From NCBI RefSeq assembly GCF_000263635.1, contig NZ_ADEV01000009.1, forward strand, positions 186,001-250,000: a stretch of 64,000 bases of DNA, read 5' to 3'. Below the pieces are notes generated by a model, which saw nothing but the letters and a program-made list of their open reading frames with translations, had not been told where the DNA came from and did not search any database. This document shows positions 53,182 to 63,535 of this stretch, piece after piece. This DNA comes from Gardnerella greenwoodii 00703Dmash. GTDB lineage: Bacteria > Actinomycetota > Actinomycetes > Actinomycetales > Bifidobacteriaceae. A program made the position numbers and the translations under genes. Each line of letters opens with the position of its first letter. Position 1 is the stretch's first letter.

Positions 53182-54543
53182 TTTAGACTCATGAAGTATA
53201 TTGCGAATTTGAGATAAGCGTTGAGTTAGCTCGTGCTCGTAGCCACGATTCGTTGGATGGTAGTATTCGCGGCCAACAAGCTCGTCTGGCATGTACTGTT
53301 GGGATGCTACAGCTCCCGGATAATCGTGCGCATACTGGTATCCTTCGTGGTTTCCCCAGCTTTTCATTAGTTTCGTTGGAGCGTTTCGCAAATGAAGAGG
53401 CACTTGACCAATATTTCCAGCATCAACATCTTGCAAAGCCTGATTTATAGCGTTGTAGCTTGCGTTTGATTTAGGCGCGGTTGCTACAGCAATCACAGCT
53501 TCGGAAAGAATAATGCGCGCTTCCGGCATTCCGATTAAAGCTACGGCTTGAGCTGCTGCAACAGTTACTTGCAAAATTTGCGGAGCTGCCATACCAACTT
53601 CTTCGGCAGCAGCAATCATAATTCGTCTGGCAATAAAACGCGGGTCTTCCCCAGCTCGAAGCATTCTCGCTAAGTAATGCAAAGAAGCGTCAACATCGCT
53701 TCCGCGCATCGACTTAATAAAAGCAGAAATCACATCGTAATGATCGTCGCCATCTTTGTCGTAGCGAACTGTGGTAGTGTCCATTACATTAGACACAATA
53801 TCTGCAGTAATAACAGGTTTCTTTTTGCCATGCTGCAGCGCTAAATCTCCTGTTATTGCTCCTGCCGCAGCTTCTAAAATAGTAAGAGTTTTACGAGCGT
53901 CTCCCCCGCTTAAACGAATAATTGAATCTATTGCGTCTTCGTCGATTTTAAGCTGATTGTTTAGCCCATTTTCGCTAGTTACTGCTCGTTCTATAAGAGT
54001 ATGCAAATCTTCAACACTAAGAGAGTCAAGTTTAACAACAACAGACCTACTTAAAAGCGGCTTAATGATTGAAAAACTTGGGTTTTCTGTGGTTGCTCCA
54101 ATAAAAGTTACGTCACGATTTTCTACGCTTGGGAGCAGAGCATCTTGCTGCGATTTAGAAAAACGATGAACTTCGTCAATAAACAGAACCGTTTCTTGAC
54201 CTTTGCTAACTAAACGCTCATGCGCGCGGTCAAGCACGGCACGAACATCTTTAACACCAGAAGTTACAGCAGAAAGCTCTTCAAACACGCGACCAGACTG
54301 GCGAGCAACAATATATGCTAACGTAGTTTTTCCAACTCCTGGAGGGCCAAAGAGCACAACAGAACTTGGAGCAGTAAGAGAACCTTTCGACTGAGGATTC
54401 GCAAGCCTTCGCAAAGGAGAGCCTTCTTTTAGAGCGTGATTTTGCCCCAACACGTCTTCAATGCGGCTCGGTCGCATGCGCACAGCTAACGGACGCGTTA
54501 CATCGCTAGGCGCGCTACTTGCTGCAAATAAATCCTGCTCCAT
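53149..54543 (-). CDS. rarA: Replication-associated recombination protein A (AAA ATPase)
   Basis: This 464-residue clamp-loader-like AAA protein acts at stalled replication forks and in recombination. Walker A (GPPGVGKT, about 66-73), Walker B (VLFIDEVHRF), a sensor region (ATTENPSFS) and the C-terminal tetramerisation part (GREYYHPTNRGYE near 430) are present. The start is ATG 54543 (MEQDLF), ignoring an in-frame upstream ATG. TAAGCT lies 7 nt upstream and no ribosome binding site is seen. A LexA-like palindrome lies 23-38 nt upstream. It overlaps paralogue 2 at its 3' end. Confidence 0.9.
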   Translation of the reverse strand: MEQDLFAASSAPSDVTRPLAVRMRPSRIEDVLGQNHALKEGSPLRRLANPQSKGSLTAPSSVVLFGPPGVGKTTLAYIVARQSGRVFEELSAVTSGVKDVRAVLDRAHERLVSKGQETVLFIDEVHRFSKSQQDALLPSVENRDVTFIGATTENPSFSIIKPLLSRSVVVKLDSLSVEDLHTLIERAVTSENGLNNQLKIDEDAIDSIIRLSGGDARKTLTILEAAAGAITGDLALQHGKKKPVITADIVSNVMDTTTVRYDKDGDDHYDVISAFIKSMRGSDVDASLHYLARMLRAGEDPRFIARRIMIAAAEEVGMAAPQILQVTVAAAQAVALIGMPEARIILSEAVIAVATAPKSNASYNAINQALQDVDAGNIGQVPLHLRNAPTKLMKSWGNHEGYQYAHDYPGAVASQQYMPDELVGREYYHPTNRGYEHELTQRLSQIRNILHESKESREVGNEKE

Positions 54544-54556
54544 AAATACCAGCTTA
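54541..54556 (-). promoter_or_regulatory. Leaderless-type start of rarA (-10 TAAGCT, 7 nt, ATG)
   Basis: On the - strand TAAGCT (54556-54551) is followed by GGTATTT and ATG at 54543. TATTGT at 54561-54556 is an alternative -10 with a short leader. Confidence 0.4.
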
Positions 54557-54565
54557 CAATACGTA

Positions 54566-54581
54566 TAGAACAAACGTTCGA
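54566..54581. promoter_or_regulatory. LexA (SOS) box upstream of rarA
   Basis: TAGAACAAACGTTCGA fits GAAC-N4-GTTC (54568-54571 and 54576-54579), nearly the same as the uvrA box TAGAACAAGTGTTCGA. It overlaps the expected -35 region of rarA. No further copy was seen by eye at other promoters in the window. Confidence 0.7.
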
Positions 54582-54620
54582 TTCTAGTTGTTGGTTACAA
54601 ACTAAAACAAGTTTACAACA

Positions 54621-57149
54621 CTAGACGTGCGAAACTTGGTAATCGAAGAACACAACTTCGCCTTCATCTTGCGTTGTATCTAAATCAACAATGCCAGTAA
54701 TAGCCCAATTATGATCCCCGTCAGAATCGTCTATAATCTGCCGCACTTTCCACGAGTGCTCACTCTTCTCTAGCGAATCGTCAAGAATAAACAAGTCGCC
54801 GCTTCTAGCTTTGGCGTCTATTCCAACATACTCATGCTCGTCGTAGTAATCGTCAAGCACATCATTCCACTCGTGAACGCCGTAACCCCAAGCCTTGTCA
54901 AGCTCTCCTAAAGCTTCCGCATCTTCCAAATCCATAAGTTGCACACGGCGGAACATTGCGTTTCGAATAAGTACAATAAGACCCCTGCGATCTTCAACCA
55001 CAGATTCAGAAGTTGAAGGTGCAGCCGTAGTTACAGCATTAGCTTCAGCGTCCGAACCCCCTGCACTCTCCCACTCGTCAACAAGACTAGAATCAATAGA
55101 GCGCACAACAAGACGAAGCCACGAGATAATATCACGCAATTCTTCGTTAAGCATGTCTTCTGGCACAGTGCGAGCGAGCGAACGGTAAGCGTCCGAAAGG
55201 TAGCGAAGAAGCGTTCCCTCACTTCTAGCAATACCATAACGAGAAATGTAGCCAGTAAAATCGGATGCTGTTTCAACCATGTCTCGAAGCACAGATTTAG
55301 GCTTAATCCAGTAGTCGTTCGCCCACGGCACGTCTTTGCGATACTGCGCAAAAGCAGGAGTTAGCAAGTCTTCAAGAGGCTTAGGATAGCTAACTTCCGC
55401 CAAGCGTTCCATGCGCTCCTCGTAGTCAATGCCATCGTCTTTCATACCAGCCATTGCAGCATCGCGAGCTTTGCGCTCTTGAGCACGAAGAACAGGCTTA
55501 GGATCATCCAGAGTTGCTTCAACCATAGAAATTACGTCAAGCGCGTAGCTTTGAGACTCGGGATCTAACAATTCCAAAGCTGCGAGCAAGAACGGCGAAA
55601 GCGGCTGATCTAGCGCAAAGCCCTCAGGCATTGCAACGTCAAGCTCATAATCGCAAGAACCGTCCGCGCGCTCTATGCGTTCAATAACTTGAGTATCGAG
55701 CAGAGTTTGGAAAATATCGTCGCAACGTTCAAGAAGTTTTTCTTTATCTTGCGGCTTTTGCGCGCTATCTTCAATAAGTTTTTGCACACGCGCTTTAGCA
55801 TCTCCACCTTGCGTAACTTCGTTCAAAATCATTGAGTGAGTTACAACCATGTGCGGATTTAAAGTTTCCGGCGCGCTTTCAATAAGCTTAGTAAACGTTG
55901 GCTCGCCCCAAACTACAAAGCCTTCTGGAGCCTTCTTACGCTTAACTTTTTTAAGCTTTTTAGGATCGTTACCAGCTTTTGCAATAGCTCGCGCGTTTTC
56001 AATCTCAAACTCTGGAGCCTCGCTAACCACTAAGCCCTCAGTATCAAATCCCATTCTGCCTGCACGGCCTGCAATTTGATGAAACTCGCGGGCGCGAAGC
56101 TTTCGACTACGGTTCCCATCAAATTTTGTAAGAGCTGTAAGCACAACAGAATGAATTGGCACATTAATACCAACTCCAAGAGTGTCTGTTCCGCAAATAA
56201 CTGGTAGCAGTCCTTGCTGAGCCAGCTGTTCTACGAGCCTGCGGTAGCGTGGAAGCATGCCAGCATGATGCACTCCAACGCCGGTTCTAAGTATTCTTTG
56301 CAAAATTTTGCCAAAGCCTGTAGTAAACTTTGTGCCTTTAATTGCTTGAGCAATTTTATCTCGCTGCTCTTTGCTTGAAACTCCCGTACTTGCGAGCGCT
56401 TGCGCTGTTTCAAGAGCTGCATCTTGCGAAAAATGAACTACATAGATTGGCGTTAAACCCTTGTTAAATAAGAGTTCTACAGTTGCAGCAAGCGGCTTAT
56501 CTGTGTACTCGTATTCAAGTGGGATTGGTCTTGGCGCGTTAGCAATAATATCAACGCTTCTTTTTGTTGTTTTTTCTAAGCGTTCCGCAATATCCGTTAC
56601 GTCTCCAAGAGTTGCGCTCATAAGTAAGAATTGCGTATTTGGAAGTGTAAGTAGAGGCACTTGCCAAGCCCATCCGCGCTCTGGGTCACCATAGTAGTGG
56701 AATTCGTCCATTGCAACGCAGTCAACTTCTGCGTTTACGCCTTCTCTTAACGCTTGGTTTGCTAAGATTTCCGCCGTGCAGCAGATTATTGGAGCATCTG
56801 CATTAATATGCGAGTCGCCAGTAATCATACCAACATTGTCTCGCCCAAAAATATCAACCAAGTCGAAGAATTTTTCAGACACAAGCGCTTTAATTGGCGC
56901 AGTATAGTAGGAGCGTCTGCCGGTAGCGAGTGCTGCAAAATGCATGCCGAGCGCAACAAGAGATTTCCCGGAACCCGTTGGAGTGTTTAAGATTACGTGG
57001 TCTCCTGCAAGCAAATCCATAACGGATTCTTCTTGATGAGGCCACAAATCTACATGCTTGTTATCTGTAACCCAATCAACAAATGCTTGAAAAATCTCGT
57101 CTTCAGCAGCATGATGCAAATCAAGAGCTAACTCGCCCAATTCAGTCAT
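54621..57149 (-). CDS. Ski2-like DEAD/DEAH helicase with DUF3516-type C-terminus
   Basis: This 842-residue superfamily 2 helicase has motif I (TPTGSGKS), motif II (AMDEFHYYG, a DEFH variant), motif III (LMSATLGD) and motif VI (QIAGRAGRMGFDTEG). The long C-terminal half matches actinobacterial DUF3516 helicases and differs from the HelY-like protein at 13985. GGAGCG precedes ATG 57149. The gene is 36 nt upstream of the cmk-der end. A role in RNA or DNA remodelling is inferred only. Confidence 0.85.
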   Translation of the reverse strand: MTELGELALDLHHAAEDEIFQAFVDWVTDNKHVDLWPHQEESVMDLLAGDHVILNTPTGSGKSLVALGMHFAALATGRRSYYTAPIKALVSEKFFDLVDIFGRDNVGMITGDSHINADAPIICCTAEILANQALREGVNAEVDCVAMDEFHYYGDPERGWAWQVPLLTLPNTQFLLMSATLGDVTDIAERLEKTTKRSVDIIANAPRPIPLEYEYTDKPLAATVELLFNKGLTPIYVVHFSQDAALETAQALASTGVSSKEQRDKIAQAIKGTKFTTGFGKILQRILRTGVGVHHAGMLPRYRRLVEQLAQQGLLPVICGTDTLGVGINVPIHSVVLTALTKFDGNRSRKLRAREFHQIAGRAGRMGFDTEGLVVSEAPEFEIENARAIAKAGNDPKKLKKVKRKKAPEGFVVWGEPTFTKLIESAPETLNPHMVVTHSMILNEVTQGGDAKARVQKLIEDSAQKPQDKEKLLERCDDIFQTLLDTQVIERIERADGSCDYELDVAMPEGFALDQPLSPFLLAALELLDPESQSYALDVISMVEATLDDPKPVLRAQERKARDAAMAGMKDDGIDYEERMERLAEVSYPKPLEDLLTPAFAQYRKDVPWANDYWIKPKSVLRDMVETASDFTGYISRYGIARSEGTLLRYLSDAYRSLARTVPEDMLNEELRDIISWLRLVVRSIDSSLVDEWESAGGSDAEANAVTTAAPSTSESVVEDRRGLIVLIRNAMFRRVQLMDLEDAEALGELDKAWGYGVHEWNDVLDDYYDEHEYVGIDAKARSGDLFILDDSLEKSEHSWKVRQIIDDSDGDHNWAITGIVDLDTTQDEGEVVFFDYQVSHV

Positions 57150-57185
57150 ACTACGCTCCTACTTTACTTACGACTTAATTACGCT

Positions 57186-59378
57186 TTATTTGCGCTTCTT
57201 TTTATCTCGCACTTTTACGGAGATTTGAATAGGAGTTCCCTCGAATCCAAACTCTTCGCGAAGAGATCTCTCAATAAAGCGACGGTATCCGTGCTCTAAG
57301 AAGCCTGTTGCGAATATTACGAAACGTGGAGGGCGAGTAGATGCCTGGGTTGCAAACAATATTCGCGCCTGCTTTCCGCCTCGCAAAGGATGCGGATGAG
57401 CAGACTGAATACGACCTAAGAAAGCGTTGAGCTTTCCTGTTGGAATGCGCTTATCCCAGCTGTCTAAAGCTGTTCGCATAGCGCGAGCAAGTCGATTCGT
57501 ATGCCAGCCTGTTTTTGCAGAAAGATTTACACGCTCAGCCCAAGTAACGCGATCAAACTCAGTCTTCCACAAGCGTTCCATACGCTGCCTGGAAAACTCG
57601 TCCATCAAATCCCACTTGTTAAAAACAAGTACGATTGCGCGACCTGCGTCAACCGCTTGGCTCATAACTTTTAGATCCTGCTCCGCAATAGGAACGGAAG
57701 AATCAAAAAGAATCAAAGCAAGTTCCGAACGCTCAATAGCAGCCTGCGTTCGTAGCGAAGAATAATATTCGGCGCCAGTAAGCTTATGAGGCCTTCGCTT
57801 AATACCAGCCGTATCAATAAACAGCCAGTCTTCGCCGTCAACTCGCACAACCTCATCAACAGGATCTCGAGTAGTTCCAGCCAAATCGTTTACAACAGCA
57901 CGCTCTTCGTGAGCTAAATGGTTCAAAAGCGAAGACTTACCAACGTTTGGACGCCCAACTAAAGCAACCCTACGAAGACCTTGTGGAGTTAAGAATCCTG
58001 AAGTTTTATTAGCTTTTTTCAAAGAGCTAATTGCCGCGTCAAGCAAATCTCCAACGCCTCTGCCGTGCATTGCAGAAATTCCGTACGGCTCGCCCATTCC
58101 AAGCTTCCAAAACTCTGCAGTCAAATATTCGCTTCTAGCGTCATCAACCTTGTTAACAGCCAAAGTAATAGGCTTTCCTGCAGCGCGAAGCATTGAAACA
58201 ATGCGCTCGTCGGTGGCTGTTAAACCAACTTGACCATCAACAAGGAAAATTACAGCGTCGCTTAAACGCACTGCTACTTGAGCCTGCTGAGCAATAGAAG
58301 AATCAATTCCTTCAACGTCTGCTTCCCAGCCGCCAGTGTCAACCAGCTTAAAGTTAGTTCCAGCCCACTCAGCATCGTAGCTTACGCGGTCTCGAGTAAC
58401 GCCCGGAGTATCTTCAACAACAGCAACTCTGTGACCTAAAATACGGTTTACAAGCGTTGATTTTCCAACGTTTGGTCGGCCTATAACGGCGATTACACCA
58501 ACTGCTTTAGTGTTTTTCGCATCGTCTTGATTTGCTACGTCACCTCGAAGAAGCGCACGGTCTTCATCGTCAAGATCGTAGCCTTCAAGATTTGCAGCGT
58601 AACGATCGTACTCGTCCTGCTCAATAGCAGCATCGACAATTTCAACAAGCGCGTCAAGAGTCTGCTCAAAAGTCAAATCTGAATTATCGAGCGTTGTAAC
58701 GCCGTCTGCAGCTTGAAGAAAATGCGTAACTTTAGCATCTTTAGCGTCGCGAGCGCGAATATCATCTTCCTCAGAAGATTGATTGTTTTGCAAACTTTCT
58801 TTAGAAATCTCCTGCTTGTTTCTGCGAGCTTGACGCACTTCCTCACGAGCTGTAAGAAGCACTCGAACTTGCGCATTAGGAGCTACAACAGTAGTAATAT
58901 CGCGGCCTTCCGCAACAATGCCCTCACCTTTAGAGAAAGAGTCTTCTGTAGACTCTGCTGCAATATAGGCGCGCTGTGCTGCAATAAGCATGCGGCGAAC
59001 TGCAGGAATTGAAGAAACGGTAGATACGTGCGAAGAAACTTCACTGGAACGCAACTCTTCGCTAATATCCTCACCTTCGACAGTTACTACAGGATTTTTA
59101 GGATCTACACTAAAGTCGGCATTGCTTTCAGTAAATAATGCTCCAACGGCTTCAACAATTTGGTTAAAACGTTCGAAATCAGCAGGATTTACAGGCTGAC
59201 CTTCATCGTCTAATTCAATCTGAGTGCTTAAATCAATACCCTGCTTTAAGCACCACCATGCAGCAGCTCGATACATAGCTCCCGTATCTAAATACGCAAA
59301 ACCGTAGTATTGTGCTAAAGCGCGAGAAGTGGAAGACTTACCTACTCCTGCTGGTCCATCAATTGCTACACAAATCAC
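57186..59378 (-). CDS. Cytidylate kinase - GTPase Der fusion
   Basis: This 730-residue protein joins two normally separate enzymes. Residues about 1-255 are cytidylate kinase ([32 protein letters not shown]), converting CMP to CDP. Residues about 295-730 are the ribosome-assembly GTPase Der with two G domains ([10 protein letters not shown] and [14 protein letters not shown] and NKWD) and a C-terminal KH-like domain. The Cmk part contains acidic insertions (about 200-225). This fusion is known in bifidobacteria. GTG 59378 overlaps the rluB stop by 4 nt (GTGA), with AAGGAGG upstream, so translation is coupled. Confidence 0.92.
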   Translation of the reverse strand: MICVAIDGPAGVGKSSTSRALAQYYGFAYLDTGAMYRAAAWWCLKQGIDLSTQIELDDEGQPVNPADFERFNQIVEAVGALFTESNADFSVDPKNPVVTVEGEDISEELRSSEVSSHVSTVSSIPAVRRMLIAAQRAYIAAESTEDSFSKGEGIVAEGRDITTVVAPNAQVRVLLTAREEVRQARRNKQEISKESLQNNQSSEEDDIRARDAKDAKVTHFLQAADGVTTLDNSDLTFEQTLDALVEIVDAAIEQDEYDRYAANLEGYDLDDEDRALLRGDVANQDDAKNTKAVGVIAVIGRPNVGKSTLVNRILGHRVAVVEDTPGVTRDRVSYDAEWAGTNFKLVDTGGWEADVEGIDSSIAQQAQVAVRLSDAVIFLVDGQVGLTATDERIVSMLRAAGKPITLAVNKVDDARSEYLTAEFWKLGMGEPYGISAMHGRGVGDLLDAAISSLKKANKTSGFLTPQGLRRVALVGRPNVGKSSLLNHLAHEERAVVNDLAGTTRDPVDEVVRVDGEDWLFIDTAGIKRRPHKLTGAEYYSSLRTQAAIERSELALILFDSSVPIAEQDLKVMSQAVDAGRAIVLVFNKWDLMDEFSRQRMERLWKTEFDRVTWAERVNLSAKTGWHTNRLARAMRTALDSWDKRIPTGKLNAFLGRIQSAHPHPLRGGKQARILFATQASTRPPRFVIFATGFLEHGYRRFIERSLREEFGFEGTPIQISVKVRDKKKRK

Positions 59379-60148
59379 AGGCCAACCTCCTTAGAAAGAG
59401 AACGCACTTCTGTTTGAGAAAGCACTCTGTAAGATCCAGCTTTTAAGTCCCCCAATTTAATAGGGCCGATTTGCGTACGAACCAAGCGCTTTACAGGGAA
59501 TCCAACAGCTCCAAAAATTCTACGCACAATACGATTCTTACCAGAGTGCAAAACGACTTTTACCATAGTTGTGTCGTGATTTTGGTCGATTATTGCGCAG
59601 CGGTCTAGCTTAATCCAACCGTCTTCAAGATTTACGCCTTGAGAAACCAAGCGGCGGCAAACCATGCCGTTAATTTTACCTTCAAGCGTTGCAATATAAG
59701 TTTTTTCAACCTCATACTTTGGGTGCATAACATGCTGGCTTAACTCGCCATCGTTGGTCATTAAAATAAGACCTTCAGAATCGTAGTCCAAGCGACCCAT
59801 GTGGAAGATTCGCTCGTACTTGTCACCAACAATATCCCTTAAAGTAAAACGACCTTTAGGATCGTCCATTGCGCTCAAAACTCGCTTAGGCTTATGCAAT
59901 GCGAGAGTTACGAGCTGCGTGTTGAACTTTACTCTAGATCCGTCAACGCGCACTTTTTGACGTTTTGGATCTACGCGAGTACCAAGTGTTGTAACCAATT
60001 CGTCATCTACTTCAACACGCCCATCGAGAATAATCTCCTCACATTTGCGTCTTGAACCAAATCCCGCTTCAGCAAGCAGCTTCTGCAGTCGAATGGCGTT
60101 GTTGTCATCTGAATGCGCCTGATTGGCGCGGGAATATGCGTTTGGCAT
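59375..60148 (-). CDS. RluB/RsuA-family rRNA pseudouridine synthase
   Basis: This 257-residue enzyme has an N-terminal S4 RNA-binding domain ([21 protein letters not shown]) and a catalytic domain with [19 protein letters not shown], where the catalytic Asp lies. It converts a uridine in 16S or 23S rRNA to pseudouridine; the exact site cannot be told (RluB and RsuA share the pattern). GGGAG precedes the ATG. Its stop overlaps the cmk-der start. Confidence 0.88.
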   Translation of the reverse strand: MPNAYSRANQAHSDDNNAIRLQKLLAEAGFGSRRKCEEIILDGRVEVDDELVTTLGTRVDPKRQKVRVDGSRVKFNTQLVTLALHKPKRVLSAMDDPKGRFTLRDIVGDKYERIFHMGRLDYDSEGLILMTNDGELSQHVMHPKYEVEKTYIATLEGKINGMVCRRLVSQGVNLEDGWIKLDRCAIIDQNHDTTMVKVVLHSGKNRIVRRIFGAVGFPVKRLVRTQIGPIKLGDLKAGSYRVLSQTEVRSLSKEVGL

Positions 60149-60170
60149 CGTTCTCCCAACGTGACCTCAT

Positions 60171-60229
60171 GAATTGTTTAACAAAAAATGCGCAAATAAG
60201 TTATTTTTAAGCGCTAAATTAAACAATTC
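60171..60229. repeat. 10-bp inverted repeat in the rluB-aqp gap
   Basis: GAATTGTTTA (60171-60180) and TAAACAATTC (60220-60229) are perfect inverted copies about 40 nt apart, between the divergent rluB and aquaporin genes. No T run follows; it may be an operator pair, but no family is recognised. The rest of the gap is AT-rich. Confidence 0.4.
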
Positions 60230-60320
60230 GCTATTACTTATAATTTTGTATTACTTTCGCAATTTGTGATAAATAAGAAAATTACCACTTTTTCTATGCT
60301 ACCGTATGGCATGGCCGTGA

Positions 60321-60326
60321 TACTAT
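60321..60326 (+). promoter_or_regulatory. Candidate -10 of the aquaporin promoter
   Basis: TACTAT about 60 nt before the ATG, in TGATACTATAGCAG. No good -35 was found. Confidence 0.3.
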
Positions 60327-60385
60327 AGCAGTTGTTTTAATAAGTTGCAAACTATACAGCAACACGTATTAAAGTAAGGAAAGCT

Positions 60386-61327
60386 ATGATTGAAGCACCA
60401 GAAACAACTTCTAAAGAAGCTAAAAGCGACTCTCCACTTGTTATTAAAATAGCAACCGAGTTTATTGCTACAGCGTTAGTAACGTTCACAATTTACACTT
60501 TTTATTCACTCTCAACCGCAATGTACGGCATTAATTTGCTTATGATTGCAGTAGGCACAGGCGTTGCGTATGCTGCAGCAATTTCTATTGCCTCCAAAGT
60601 TTCTGGCGGACAACTTAATCCTGCTGTAACTATTGCATCCATGCTTACGGGACGCACATCGTACTTAGAAGGCCCTTGCTACATTATTGCACAAGTTCTT
60701 GGATCCATTTTGGCAGCGGGCGCTTTTGTGTTCATTTTGCCGCAAACAAAAATGGTGAAAGATGCTAACTGGTTTGCTCCTGTTGTAAACGGTTTCGAGC
60801 AGGGCTCTATTTCTGCAACGCAGCTAAAGAGCGTAAACTCTTCCTTCGGCGTTATTACAGCCTTGTTGGTTGAAGTAATTGCAGTTGCAATAATTGTTGC
60901 TACAGCAATGAATTACATGAAAGACAATGGCAAAACCAATTGCGGATATTCCACTCACATGGGTATTGCTTACGCAGCTGCAACGCTTATTACCTACCAG
61001 GTTACAGGTTCGGGTCTTAATCCTGCACGTTCTACAGGCATTGCGGTTCTTGCAAACTTTAAAGAGCTTGAAGTTAAGCCACTAACTCAGTTGTGGGTTT
61101 TCTGGATTGCTCCAATTTTTGCCGCCGCGCTTGTTGGTTTTATTATTCTTTTAACAAAGCTTCTTATTGTTTCGGAAGAGAAAACTTTAGCAGGATTTGA
61201 AAACGACACTAAGGCTTTGCATAAAAATAATGCTCTAGCCGATATTGAAGAGTCTGATGCTAATAACGGCAGCGAACATAAAATCGATATTGATTTCTAT
61301 AAAACTGCTGAAACAAGCCAAAAATAA
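60386..61327 (+). CDS. MIP family aquaporin/glycerol facilitator
   Basis: This 313-residue channel has six hydrophobic segments and both NPA boxes: GGQLNPAVT (N78-A80) and GSGLNPARS (about 212-214, with the selectivity Arg after it). The water versus glycerol preference depends on residues that I cannot align reliably. The termini are polar, the C-terminal one about 45 residues with acidic runs. GTAAGGAAAGCT precedes the ATG. It runs convergently towards the DUF3017 gene, 7 nt apart. Confidence 0.87.
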   Translation: MIEAPETTSKEAKSDSPLVIKIATEFIATALVTFTIYTFYSLSTAMYGINLLMIAVGTGVAYAAAISIASKVSGGQLNPAVTIASMLTGRTSYLEGPCYIIAQVLGSILAAGAFVFILPQTKMVKDANWFAPVVNGFEQGSISATQLKSVNSSFGVITALLVEVIAVAIIVATAMNYMKDNGKTNCGYSTHMGIAYAAATLITYQVTGSGLNPARSTGIAVLANFKELEVKPLTQLWVFWIAPIFAAALVGFIILLTKLLIVSEEKTLAGFENDTKALHKNNALADIEESDANNGSEHKIDIDFYKTAETSQK

Positions 61328-61334
61328 TTAGCTT

Positions 61335-61652
61335 TTACAGCAATAGTGAGATTGAAGCATAAGTTATAAATAAACCAATGCCTAGCGCAATACTTATGAA
61401 AGAATCAAATCTAACAGATCTGACCTTCCAAGGACTGCGTTGACGCATTAATAAACGAATAACACCGAGAGTAACAGCCGTCACAGCAACAATAGCTGCG
61501 GCGGCTGTTGCGTATCCAAGAAAAGCTAATATTGCGCTTATTGCAACAATAGCTGCCACAATCCACTCAGCGTAAGGTTTTCCTTCAGACTTTTCCGACA
61601 CATACGGATGTTCAGTTTTACTATCCTTATTCTGCTGCTCGCTATTTGTCAT
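61335..61652 (-). CDS. DUF3017 family small membrane protein
   Basis: This 105-residue protein has a polar N-terminal tail and three hydrophobic segments (about 28-48, 50-67 and 85-105); RSVRFDSFISIALGIGLF is typical of DUF3017. The start ATG 61652 is preferred over the ORF start 61709, which runs into the purH terminator. TATTAT lies 6 nt before it and no ribosome binding site is seen. The function is unknown. Confidence 0.72.
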   Translation of the reverse strand: MTNSEQQNKDSKTEHPYVSEKSEGKPYAEWIVAAIVAISAILAFLGYATAAAAIVAVTAVTLGVIRLLMRQRSPWKVRSVRFDSFISIALGIGLFITYASISLLL

Positions 61653-61713
61653 ACTTGTATAATACATAACTCGCAATAATAAAACACAAGTTGTTTTACA
61701 GAAAAACAAAAAG

Positions 61714-61747
61714 CGCAGCGCTTGAAGTTATCAAACGCTGCGTTTTT
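61714..61747 (-). terminator. Terminator after purH
   Basis: CGCAGCG (61714-61720) pairs with CGCTGCG (61736-61742). On the - strand the hairpin is followed by CTTTTTGTTTTTC. It separates purH from the DUF3017 gene. Confidence 0.85.
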
Positions 61748-61793
61748 AAAATATTAATTTACTTATTTTACTTACTTACTAAATTACGAGGAT

Positions 61794-63509
61794 TTAGTGG
61801 AAGAAGTGACGAGTTCCAGTTACGTACATTGTTACGCCAGCGGAACGTGCAGCTTCAAACACTTCTTCGTCTCGAATAGATCCGCCTGGCTGCACAATCG
61901 CACTAACGCCCGCTTCAATAAGAATCTGAGGACCGTCAGCGAATGGGAAGAATGCGTCAGAAGCCGCAACAGCTCCCTTAGCACGCTCAACGCCGTCAGC
62001 TAAAGTGTTAGCGCGTTCAACAGCCAAGTGGCAAGAATCCACGCGATTAACCTGACCCATGCCAATACCAACAGTAGCATTGTTGTGCGCAAGCAAAATA
62101 GCATTAGACTTTACGCAGCGAAGCGAGCGCCATGCAAACTGCAAGTCGCGCAATGTATCAACGTCTGCAGGATCACCGGAAACCAAAGTCCAGTTTTCTG
62201 GATTATCTCCAAAAGCGTTAATCTTATCTGCCGACTGCACTAAAGCACCGCCGTCAATAGGATGCAATTGCAAATCCAAAACAGGCGGAGTTGCAACCTT
62301 AAGAATTCGAAGATTCTTCTTCTTAGTGCGAAGCAATTCCAAAGCTTCTGGCTCATAGTCTGGAGCCACAATAACCTCAGTGAAAATTGGTCGCACACTT
62401 TCTGCCATTTCCAAAGTCACTGTGGTATTAGCGGCAATTACACCACCGTAAGCGCTTACAGGATCGCAAGCGTGAGCCTTTTTATGAGCTTCAGCTGCAG
62501 TAGCTCCAATTGCTAAGCCACAAGGATTATTATGTTTGCAAACAGCAACAGCAATTTGTGGAGCAAAATCCCAAACCGCACGCCAAGCAGCATCAGCATC
62601 AACGTAATTGTTGTAGCTCATTGGTTTTCCGCCAAGAAGCTCAGCTTGAGCGAGTCCTCCCTTATGCAATGGGTCAACATACAATCCAGCCTGCTGGTGA
62701 GGATTCTCACCATAGCGAAGCTCGTGTTCCAAACGCCAGGTGCGCGTGTAGTTTGAAGGAAGCGAAATGCATTTCTTTGCTTCTTCAGTATTGCTTGCAG
62801 CATTGTTTTCTGCGCTGCTTTCAGCATCTTCCTTAATTGCGTTAAGGCTTTCTGGCTTCGGCCATGCACTTGTAGTCCACTGAGAAATAGCAGCATCGTA
62901 AGCCGCAGTATGTTCAAAAGCTTTTGCAGCAAGATATTCGCGCTCTTGCAAACTAAAACCTTCTCCGGAAATAATACGGTCTGCAAGAAGCTGGTAATCT
63001 TTAGGATCTGTAATAACCGCAACAGATTTATGATTCTTAGCAGCAGCCCTAATCATAGAAGGTCCGCCAATATCGATTTTTTCAATAATAGAATCTCGAT
63101 CCGCGCCGCTCATTACCGTATCCACAAATGGGTAAAGGTTAACAACCACTGCATCAAACGGCTTTATATTAAGATCTTCAAGCTGCTTTACATGATCAGC
63201 ATTATTCATATCAGCTAAAATTCCTGCATGAATATGCGGGTCCAAAGTTTTTACCCTACCGTCTAAGCTTTCCGGAAATCCAGTGACTGCAGAAACTTCA
63301 GTAACTTTTACACCAAGTTCTAAAAGCTTTGACGCTGTTGAACCGGTAGACACTACTTGAGTACCTGCCTGAATAAATGCTTTAGCAAGAGTTTCAAGTC
63401 CTTCTTTATGAAAAACAGAAACAAGAACTCGTCTAACCGACCTTCCCCCTGTGGTTATCAGAACATTTGCATTTGATTCTTGGCTATGTGTCTGTTGCAC
63501 GGCGGTCAT
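61794..63509 (-). CDS. purH: Bifunctional AICAR transformylase/IMP cyclohydrolase
   Basis: This 571-residue enzyme carries out the last two steps of IMP synthesis. The N-terminal IMP cyclohydrolase (MGS-like) domain has [19 protein letters not shown] and [17 protein letters not shown]. The C-terminal formyltransferase has the CKHNNPCG motif and SDAFFPFAD. An acidic Ser/Asn/Glu-rich insertion (about 225-250) separates them. The start is unsure: ATG 63509 has AGGAAGG directly adjacent, while GTG 63500 has it 9 nt away. It follows the membrane gene after about 26 nt. Confidence 0.94.
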   Translation of the reverse strand: MTAVQQTHSQESNANVLITTGGRSVRRVLVSVFHKEGLETLAKAFIQAGTQVVSTGSTASKLLELGVKVTEVSAVTGFPESLDGRVKTLDPHIHAGILADMNNADHVKQLEDLNIKPFDAVVVNLYPFVDTVMSGADRDSIIEKIDIGGPSMIRAAAKNHKSVAVITDPKDYQLLADRIISGEGFSLQEREYLAAKAFEHTAAYDAAISQWTTSAWPKPESLNAIKEDAESSAENNAASNTEEAKKCISLPSNYTRTWRLEHELRYGENPHQQAGLYVDPLHKGGLAQAELLGGKPMSYNNYVDADAAWRAVWDFAPQIAVAVCKHNNPCGLAIGATAAEAHKKAHACDPVSAYGGVIAANTTVTLEMAESVRPIFTEVIVAPDYEPEALELLRTKKKNLRILKVATPPVLDLQLHPIDGGALVQSADKINAFGDNPENWTLVSGDPADVDTLRDLQFAWRSLRCVKSNAILLAHNNATVGIGMGQVNRVDSCHLAVERANTLADGVERAKGAVAASDAFFPFADGPQILIEAGVSAIVQPGGSIRDEEVFEAARSAGVTMYVTGTRHFFH

Positions 63510-63535
63510 CCTTCCTAAAAATAGTAGTGAGGAAT

